The position numbers and the translations under genes were made by a program. A stretch of 64,000 nt of DNA from Channallabes apus. Lineage: Eukaryota > Chordata > Actinopteri > Siluriformes > Clariidae. The stretch's first letter is position 1. Every line of letters starts with the position of its first letter. The notes below the pieces were generated by a model. The model was not told the DNA's origin, did no database searches, and saw nothing but the letters and a program-made list of their open reading frames with translations. The DNA lies in the NCBI GenBank assembly GCA_030522415.1, contig CM060107.1:51204807-51268806 (forward strand). The letters are read 5' to 3'. Positions 56,437 through 64,000 of this stretch are shown here, in pieces.

Positions 56437-56712
56437 AACACATGTTTCGAAAGTTATGCTTAACAAAGTGTGTGGTCGATGATGCAACTTCCAGGGAGGC
56501 AGTAAGCATGAAAGTATGTAGTTCTGCTTTCTGCAGAGTTTTTGAAATGTTGGGAGACGAGCAGAGAAAAAATAATGCTGAATTGCCTTGTTTATATTAA
56601 ATGTATGTATTTATAGTGTTATTTTCGAGGCTTGTCAGTTGCCTTTTGTACTTTTATTATGTGCTATAAATCAGCTGTTAAAAAAGTTAAATTAATGCCA
56701 ATATGTATCTTA

Positions 56713-57547
56713 GGGTGCTTTCACACCTACAGCATTTGGTGCGCACCAAACGTGTTTGGTCCCTTGGTTCGGTTCGTTTGCGTTGATGTGAATGCAATCT
56801 CGGTACTTTGGTGCACACCAAATCAATCGATCCGAGACCTGCCTGAAGGGGTGGTCTCGGACCGCTTTATCCGCTCTACTTTGGCACAGTTTGTCTGGTG
56901 TGAAAGCAACCAAACCAAATCTGACGAAATGGTATAGTTTAATGCACTTTGTGTATAAGAGATACGAGGTTGTGGGTTAAATTCTTTTCACTTCCTGTTG
57001 ACTCCATTAAATTTTTCAAGCTATCGACTCGCGATGAAATCAAACCGCGGAGAAACATGGAGTGCCGAAGAAATTAAGTACCTCTCTGTATTCACATTAA
57101 AGATGAAAAATGTGTGGCTGGGCTGTTTCGATCGGCCAACGAATTACCTGATGGATCAGCAGGAAGATCGCCGGCTAATAACAAAATGATCATTCAGGAG
57201 GAGGACACGTCTCTTCTCCCTGAAGTGGCGGCGATGCGCCGTCGGCGAGATGAAAACCAGGGAGCTGGTTTGGAGTCGCAGCCGCGAATCGTGTTCGAAA
57301 TTAATTATCTGAAAATAATGATTTGCACGTACAATGTAGTGCGCGATCAGTGCCATGAGCGCAAAGCAAAGCTGTTCCTCCGTGATTATTGAAAGTTTCC
57401 GGTGCCGATGGGCTTCGCAGTCTATTTTGGTTCGTTTAGAACTCTGCATATGTGAAAGCAAACCGTACCCATGTCTGTTTACTACATTGTAAAATTTTTC
57501 TGACTGGTTCGGACTAAAGCAATCGAACTATAGGTGTGAAAACACCC
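56713..57547 (+). mobile_element. PIF/Harbinger-like element with Myb-like fragment
   Basis: Flanked by TTA on both sides (56710-56712, 57548-57550), with ends 'gggtgctttcacacct' and inverted 'aggtgtgaaaacaccc'. A frame at about 57029-57190 starts MKSNRGETWSAEEIKYL, resembling the Myb/SANT-like DNA-binding protein of Harbinger transposons, and is frameshifted soon after. There is no DDE nuclease. Length is 835 bp. Confidence 0.85.
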
Positions 57548-57556
57548 TTAGATAAA

Positions 57557-57840
57557 GGTGGCAAAGTGGTGTAGTGGTTAGCAATGTAGCGTAGCACCTA
57601 CAGGGTTGAGGCTTCATTTCCTGCTTTGGGACTGAGTTTGCATGTTCTCTCTGGCCTTGGTGGATTTCCTCTCACAGTCTAAAGCAAAGCATATTGAGTT
57701 AATTCGTGCTTCCAAATTTTTGTGAAAGACTTGCACCTTGGGCTAAGTTCTTTAAGTCTGTTTGGATAAGCTCCAGCCCCCCATCAGGATCCTCGTGACC
57801 CCTCATGGACAGGATAAGCCATGTAGACGAATGGATGAAT
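57557..57840 (+). mobile_element. tRNA-derived SINE, diverged
   Basis: Head 'ggtgtagtggttagcaatgt', then 'agtttgcatgttctctctgg', ending 'ggataagccatgtagacgaa'. It directly follows the Harbinger-like element. Confidence 0.75.
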
Positions 57841-58470
57841 GAATATGATTTAAGTGTTATTGTTCTCTAGGATTGCAAAAAAGAGCCAGTGACCGCAGTG
57901 AGGTTTTGTTTTGAGACATGAACCTGTGAGAAGGCAGGCCACGGTGAGCTATTCAAATTTTATTGTTCATTTATGATACAGAAATTAAACTGCGTTTACT
58001 TTAAACGATTATCTACATTTTATTGAATGACTTCACAGTTTCAACAGCGAGCTTAACGTCCCTTAGGTCTGAGAAGGTATGTTAAGGTATTAGTAGCCAT
58101 TGCACAGAGAATGAAAGCGGATTTTAAATAATGTTACACTATCCCTTTGATGATAATGAAAAAAAATTTACAAAATGAGTTTAAAGATTAAAAGATGATA
58201 AAGCAGAAATAAATGCAATAAATGAGAGTATACACTCTAGGAACAACATGAAAACATAAATAATCACATCATATACAATATTTTCCACAGTAAACTAACA
58301 TTAATACAACATAATTCACTTTTTAACAACAACAATGACAACAGAAATAATGATAAAACAGATAAAACATAGTTTTGATGTAGTAGTGCTGTATTTAGCT
58401 ACAGTAATACACAAATATATGGAAAAAAACTCACATATATATAATACTGTATGTGTGTGTGCGTGTGTGT
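57841..58470. other. Convergent intergenic region and 3' UTR of gene C
   Basis: AT-rich sequence with no gene. On the minus strand it is downstream of the gene C stop. A candidate polyadenylation signal on the minus strand is 'aataaa'-type at about 57960 (plus 'tttattg'). Confidence 0.4.
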
Positions 58471-58473
58471 GTG

Positions 58474-59632
58474 TTACTTTTTGATGCTGGCATATACTGT
58501 AGTATCGTCTGATGCCCCTGGAGTGTTTGCTGCTCTCGCAGTGTTACTGTGGACTACAGTCGAGTACGTCACATCATCCTGCTGTAACAGAACATCAATA
58601 ACATGTGACTACACAAGCACGCAATCAGATACACACACACGTACTGTAAGGCACAGATGCTTTTAGAACAATACACACCTTCCCGTCTGCTTCCTTCTGT
58701 TTAGTTGTTTGATGTATAGATGCATATAGAATTTCAGAATCATTCTGTAGGGGAATATACAAAATGAGAACTTTAAGCATTGGGTCAAACTGACATGTTC
58801 AAACACACTGAAATCACAAACACACGGGTGTAACGAACGCTGAAACACTCACCTGTCCGTCTATAGCTTCATACATGGGTTCTGAAGTTACAGTTAAGTG
58901 CAGAGGCTCTGTAACGTCCTACACACACACGCACACACACACCATATTAACCATACGTTTTAATACTAAATAACATCTTACTCGAAACAGAATGGATGTG
59001 TGTACAGTAGTCACCTTCTCCTTCTGCTGTGTCCTTGGTCCTGTTTGTCCCTCAACAATCTTGGGCTGACTTTGTCTCGGTCCTACAGAATGAAACAAGA
59101 GTGTGAATGCAGAAATGTCTGTGTGTGTGTGTATATGTGTGTGTGTATATACTGTACCTTTGCGTTTCCAGTACATGACTCCTCCGAGTATCAGTAGCAG
59201 CAGCAGAACCACAGCAACACCAGAGATGATGATTTTCATGTCACCTTTGTCTTTGTCAGGTCATTGTGAACAGCAATAAGCATTAGACGTGGTGAGTAAT
59301 TAGTCAGAAGTTTGGATTGAAGAAAAAATGTTAACGTTAATGTTAATGTTAACTAAACCCTTTTTTTTCTTTCTTTTTTTTGGTGAATAAATATTCTCAG
59401 TGTTTTTATGTAGAGGATTCTTATTATTAAACATCTTGGTAAGTTATAAAGTGTTTTTTACGATTTTAAGAATGTGTTGTCCTTTCTGGAAATCGTTGGG
59501 AAAGCATGAGCTAATGAGGCTAATGTAGTGAATAGATCTTTACCGTTTCCAAATTTGTTCATTTGGTCCTCGACCACCAGGGTTGGTTTTGAAGGTGTGA
59601 CGTCTACAAGAACTAGAAGAAAAAGATAAATG

Positions 59633-59671
<39 letters not shown>

Positions 59672-62600
59672 GTGTTTGGCTCCAAGCTGATGCATTAACC
59701 TGCACTAACTATCCTGACTGTGTGTTACAGTGGTGTGTAGTACCTGCTGTGGAAGTGGGTTTGGTCTTTGGTCTGGGTGTTGAAGGTCTTCTTGTGGCCT
59801 CTGCACAGAGAAAAACATTTAATCTGTTATAAATCAATCCAGGAAATGTAGTGAGAAGTATAAAAACATAAAAATAAAAAGTCACATGTTGATGCTCAAC
59901 ATCAATACTTATTCAGCATTAGCCCATCTATTTACTAAAAAATGTATCAGTATTCTTAACTAAACACTGGAGCTGCTGTAGCTTCACATCAATTATAAAC
60001 ATGAGATGAGTTTACCTATTACTTTGACTAAGACGTCATTATGGTCATTGTTGCTGCTGTGACACCTGTACCATCCTCCATCCTCTACAGTCAGGTGTGA
60101 TATGAGTAGAGAGAGATTTCCTGGATGATGATTATTAAAGAGCTGAACTCTGTGTGTGTAGAGATTCGTCTCGTCCTTTGGGAAGATTTCTTTGTGAGAT
60201 CCTTTTAAAAAGATCCATCTGAGAGTGTGTGGTTTGGCTTGTAGTTGAGAGCAGGAGCAGGGCAGAAGGACAGACTGTCCCACGTATCCAGTCACACTCA
60301 CTGTCTCTTTATTCAGTGTACAACCTGGAGAATGAACAAACATCAACATATTGCATTGCTGTTACAACATCAGATTAATCTGTCTTGAGATTATCACTGA
60401 TGTAGCATTGTGTATAAAAATTAGTCATTTACTTTCAACAGTGAGTCTGACGTCTCTGTATTCACCACCTTCAACACTACACCTGTAACCTCCTCCATCC
60501 TCTACAGTCAGGTGTGATATGAGGAGAGAGAGATTTCCTGAAGAGTGATCATTAACTAGCTGAAATCTGTCTCTGTACTGATCACTCTCAGGAGATATCT
60601 CTACAAATTTATTTTCATTTGTTATGTATTTCCTCCATGTGAACATCCCAGGTGTTCTATGGAGGCCAGTGCAGGAGCAGGGCAGCAGTACTGAGCCTCC
60701 TGTGTATGCAGCGATGTCTTCTGTCTCTCCGTATCGTTCCAGCCTGCAGCCTGTAGGAACACAGCAGTTACTGAACAGTTCACCATAAACTCTACACAAT
60801 TACACACAACCTGTAACTCCAACACTCACTAATGTCCACAATAGGAATATAACGACATATTAAAAGAAGAACTAATAACATGGTCTAAATGGAAACAAAT
60901 ATAGTTATAATTCAGTATCTGAGGTGCTGCAACTTTACATTATTTTGTGAAATGAATGATGTAAATAAACATGTTTAAATCCAGACACTGAAAGTAAAAT
61001 TCGGAGCACTAAACAAATTTCGAAACATATAGTGTCGCTGTTTTACACCACAGGCATCTTACACCTTAGTAATGACAGCAAAACACAAACTTAAATCACA
61101 TAAATAGTTACAGCTGATCAGTGTGCACTTTACCTCTCACACATATTTCACATTTTATAATCATTTCACACGTCACAACAGTGGCGGCCAGTCAATAGTC
61201 AAAGTTAGGCAGAGAAGAATGCTACTTTAACATGTAATTATTTAACATCATTATTTAATTTAATAATTAAATAATTGAGCGAACCAGAGGTAGCGGGAAC
61301 TACAATTCCCATCAGCCCAGACGTGACCATCATCCTTTGCGGTCTGTTGTCGCTACAGATCCAGTAATGCGTACATCCGATATAAAACCCGCTTACTTCA
61401 TAATGATTAATTACTCTTTCCATCTCTTTTCCTTCGCCGCTAATAGCAGCACCCGCCATTTCCGCATTACTGGATCTGTATCACATATATGGTTCTTTAA
61501 TGTATTTGCATTGTACTAAAATGCATTATTTTTCAATTGCCATATACAGTATCCGAAATCACTATGGCCGTTAAAAATACAACAAAAAAACAACACATTT
61601 TTATAATTTTTTTTAATGAGGTGTTAGTGCAGTACAGTCAAACCTCGGATTACGAGTAACGTGGTTTACGAGTGTTCCGCAGGACGAGCAAAGATTTTTA
61701 ATAAATTTTGACTTGGAAACCGAGTATGTCCTGGTTTACGAGTGCCAGGTATCATAAAAAATCAAGTGGGACACATGCGCTTCTTTTTTTGACGCCGAGC
61801 GCACGTCATCACAACTGAACCAATGGTTATTCACTTTCTCACGCTGCGGAATTGTGGGCAATCGAGTTGTAAACATCTAAGCGCGTGTACTGTATGTTGT
61901 TTACAACAGTGCTGTGACAGCGTGAGCGCATAAAGCATTTTTTATTAAATTTTAAAGTGTTTTATTTATTTTTCTGTGCTTACTGCGCTTTAGTACTTTA
62001 GTGTACTGCAACAATGGCTCCCGCGAAGAAAAAGTTGCAAAAGGAAGGCGGTAAAAAGAAGGAGATGATCACGCTGGAAGTTAAAAAAGAAATCATTAAG
62101 AAGCGCGAGCAAGGTACACGAGTGGCCGACCTCGCAAGGTTCATAAGGTTCATAAAAGGTCTGCGTCAACGATAAGCACAGTATTAAAGCAAAAAAAAGA
62201 AATAACCGAACTAGATGCAGCAAAAGGAGTCACGCGGCCACATCTCTTGGATGATGTAGAAAAGTTGCTTCTCGTGTGGATAAACGAGCGCACACACACA
62301 CCACACGCTTTTACAGCCCCTCTCAGGTTTCCAAACAAACGCAGTCCTTACGCACACACGCACATACACACGCAGGAGTACACTCTCTCTTGGCTTTCCA
62401 TGCCCCCCCTCCTCTCGGCTACAAACAGAGATTTTTCTCTTCTCTGCCGTGACTGTTTTCAGAGGTGAGGAGCTGATTAAATAATTTTTTTTGTTGTTGT
62501 TGTTTTACTTTACAGCAGTGATTCTCTTAGTATGCGCTCACGCGAGTGTGACTAGCAATGTTCCTTGCTAATTTTTAAACGGTTTTAAAAACGGTCTCTC

Positions 62601-63613
62601 CGTTAATGTTAATGTGTGTGTGTGCGCACATTACACACAGCGCCTGCATGCGCAAACGGAAACACTTATCTGTTTTTTTTAACTTTTTTTAAAGGTAAAG
62701 TGCAGGTTAATTTGTTTTATTTTTACTTTATATTTTGTATTAATTATTTTTATGTATTTATTTTTTGGGGCTGTAGAACGAATAATTTGAGTTTTCATTA
62801 TTTCCTATGGGAAAATTTAATTTGGTTTACGAGTGTTTTGGAATACAAGCCCACTTCCGGAATGAATTATGCTCATAATCCGAGGTTCCACTGTATATAG
62901 GCCCAGGACACAGCCTAAGCTTTTATCCTTAATGCTTTTTCCCCCTCACGTTACTTTTATACTTTAAGTAGTTTTGAAACCCGTACTTTTACTTGAGTTG
63001 ATACTTCAACTTATAAAGAAGTCTTTTTAAACCCTAGTATCCATACTTCTACAGTGTACTCAAGTAATGAATGTGAATACTTTTGACACCACTGCACTCG
63101 ATGCTTCTTCAGCACTTCTCATGGCAAGCGGACCCATTTGACTGGAAGCCATGTGAGTCATGTCTTTATTTTATACTAGTAGTAATGAACCTTAATTACC
63201 TGATAAATGGCTATTTACAGGCAATTATTGAAAGTTGAATTTTTATTTTCTTTGCCCCCCCCCCCCTCCAAAAAAAATGCACCAGACGTCACTACGTCAC
63301 AATAAGATTACATGCTGTTAACATTTTAAGGTTAAAATTGTAAACACATTTTTTTCACATTTAGATTATTAAAAAGGACAGAGAGAGAGATAGAGAGAGA
63401 GAGAGCGCTGTTTAATTCACACACACCACATCTAGTGAAGTAATAGTTTCCACTAGTTTTTCAGTTGCTTCTTCCTCTTTTAAGTTTTTGAGCAAATGAT
63501 AGATAGATATGCGACTATGTGCTATATCATATTGAGCAGTATTACCCCCTAGTGTATTACTCACCTTCAGTGACATGAAGCTGTATGAGGAGGAGAAGAA
63601 AACACACCTGCAT
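58474..63613 (-). CDS. Receptor gene C: two-V-domain receptor with ITIM/ITSM tail
   Basis: Minus-strand exons: 63613-63565 (leader MQVCFLLLLIQLHVTEG), 60750-60433 (V1), 60324-60016 (V2), 59800-59744 and 59612-59544 (stalk), 59250-59158 (TM), 59082-59015, 58918-58853, 58744-58679 and 58578-58474 (tail, stop TAA). Total 1200 nt, 399 residues. Phases are 1 outside and 0 in the tail. V1 and V2 each begin G-C and have PCSC, a core Trp (FTWRK; LRWIF), an NLS glycosylation site in GNLSLLISHLTVEDGG and YRC. The stalk (RRPSTPRPKTKPTST) is Thr/Pro-rich. The TM core is IIISGVAVVLLLLLILGGVM. Tail: EPMYEAI, ILYASI (ITIM), VTYSTV (ITIM), TVYASI (fits ITSM). The TM exon has two acceptors 6 nt apart and the last exon a CAG-CAG acceptor. 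A Tigger-like element lies in intron 1. Convergent with gene D. Confidence 0.82.
59637..59672. repeat. (GT)n microsatellite in gene C stalk intron
   Basis: Short GT tract between the two stalk exons. Confidence 0.9.
61356..61478. repeat. Short palindrome with 15-bp perfect arms
   Basis: 'cagatccagtaatgc' at 61356-61370 is the exact reverse complement of 61464-61478. The 93-bp loop has no copy elsewhere in the window. It lies in intron 1 of gene C and may be a MITE remnant. Confidence 0.6.
61635..62893 (+). mobile_element. Tigger/pogo-like DNA transposon with truncated transposase
   Basis: TA-flanked ends 'cagtcaaacctcggattacg' and the complement ending 'cgaggttccactg'. A frame from 62014 begins MAPAKKKLQKEGGKKKEMIT with EVKKEIIKKREQGTRVADLA, the N-terminal helix-turn-helix of pogo/Tigger (CENP-B-type) transposases. 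It then stops, and a later part reads TRPHLLDDVEKLLLVWINE. The catalytic domain is missing. Shared interior with 20865-21579. Confidence 0.88.
63360..63410. repeat. (GA)n purine tract
   Basis: 'gagagagagatagagagaga' type tract at about 63379-63405, in intron 1 of gene C close to the leader. Confidence 0.85.
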
Positions 63614-63748
63614 TCTTACTGAGGACCCAAACACACATTAATCCAGAGAGAGAATTAGAGCTAAACACACACTGACCAACTGCTGCACTGTGTCTTACCA
63701 TAATGAACACACCCTACACATTTACCAGTTTACCACATTCAGGCCTTG

Positions 63749-63773
63749 ACAGGAAGTGCAACTACAGGAAGTG
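63749..63773 (-). promoter_or_regulatory. Two ETS/PU.1-type sites upstream of gene C
   Basis: The sequence 'acaggaagtg' occurs twice, at 63749-63758 and 63764-63773, reading CACTTCCTGT in gene orientation. They are about 140-160 bp before the gene C ATG, and 15 bp apart. AGGAAGT cores are bound by ETS factors such as PU.1, which drive TATA-less myeloid promoters. The role is inference. Confidence 0.55.
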
Positions 63774-64000
63774 AAAATTTAGCAGTATGTCATTGACGAG
63801 GCAGAAAACTCACTCACTCACTAATTACTCTGGGGGGTATTAAATACAATCCACGAAAATCAGTTATACTTTACTTAAGTTTATGAATTAGCAAACAAAA
63901 TACAACATAATGGGTATATTCTACCTATACTATCTATTTTTTAAAGGTAATGACTGCAACACTAAAAAAAATAAGTAAAATATACCCCAAAATATTAGCT

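Noticed and set aside
56998..57392. Host Myb/SANT-domain gene
   Set aside because: It lies wholly inside the TTA-flanked Harbinger-like element and is frameshifted.
1..64000. CRISPR arrays, operons, bacterial regulatory signals
   Set aside because: The window is clearly eukaryotic with introns and fish-type repeats. No direct-repeat array with unique spacers of CRISPR type is present.

Overview
The window looks like genomic DNA of a teleost fish, most likely an otophysan of catfish type. Reasons: introns with canonical GT-AG junctions, dense GT/CA microsatellites, many Tc1-like, hAT-, Harbinger- and Tigger-like DNA transposons, a DIRS-type retrotransposon, L2-type LINE pieces, and at least seven copies of a tRNA-derived SINE headed by a 'tagtggttagcactgtcgcc' module. 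The species call is inference; no host gene outside the receptor family was recognised.

The host genes are a cluster of immunoglobulin V-type receptors of the immunoreceptor tyrosine-based inhibitory (ITIM) kind. I could assemble four from splice sites and reading phase. Gene A (7213-9648, +) has leader, one V domain, a short stalk and a C-terminal hydrophobic segment that stops with no cytoplasmic tail. Gene B (25123-38083, +) has a nearly matching leader and V domain, but adds a Thr/Ser-rich stalk, a transmembrane helix and a tail with five tyrosine motifs, three of them on tandemly triplicated 54-bp exons. Gene D (46473-52239, +) has one V domain and a tail with an ITIM and an ITSM-like motif. 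Gene C (63613-58474, -) has two V domains, a short stalk, a transmembrane helix and a tail with three ITIM/ITSM-like motifs. All V domains share one signature: a Cys right after the leader splice junction, then a Cys-Ser-Cys pair, then the core Trp and a Y-x-C. They lack the J-like FGxG motif of NITRs. The closest described groups I can name are the teleost DICP and CD300/TREM-related receptors; that assignment is inference. A and B read as a paired tail-less/inhibitory set. Genes D and C converge.

Between them lie decayed family copies: a V exon with a lost splice acceptor (about 40640-41045), a leader exon with a 7-nt deletion (43774-43815), a broken V exon (about 55262-55558), and repeated downstream blocks (about 4130-4740, 9890-10640, 17780-18870) showing that whole gene units were duplicated.

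Layout: 1-5260 dispersed repeats and MITEs; 5264-6877 Tc1-like element; 7213-9648 gene A; 9890-10640 duplicated block; 10690-15020 DIRS-like element; 15-20 kb relic duplicated block and SINE; 20865-24287 Tigger MITE and a large Harbinger-like element; 25123-38083 gene B with repeats in its introns; 38.5-43.7 kb gypsy fragments and receptor relics; 44370-45946 second Tc1-like element; 46473-52239 gene D, whose last intron holds a LINE and a SINE; 52.9-57.8 kb Tc1 relic, V-exon relic, LINE 3' end, Harbinger MITE; 58474-63613 gene C with a Tigger-like element in its first intron; two ETS-type sites at 63.75 kb upstream of gene C.
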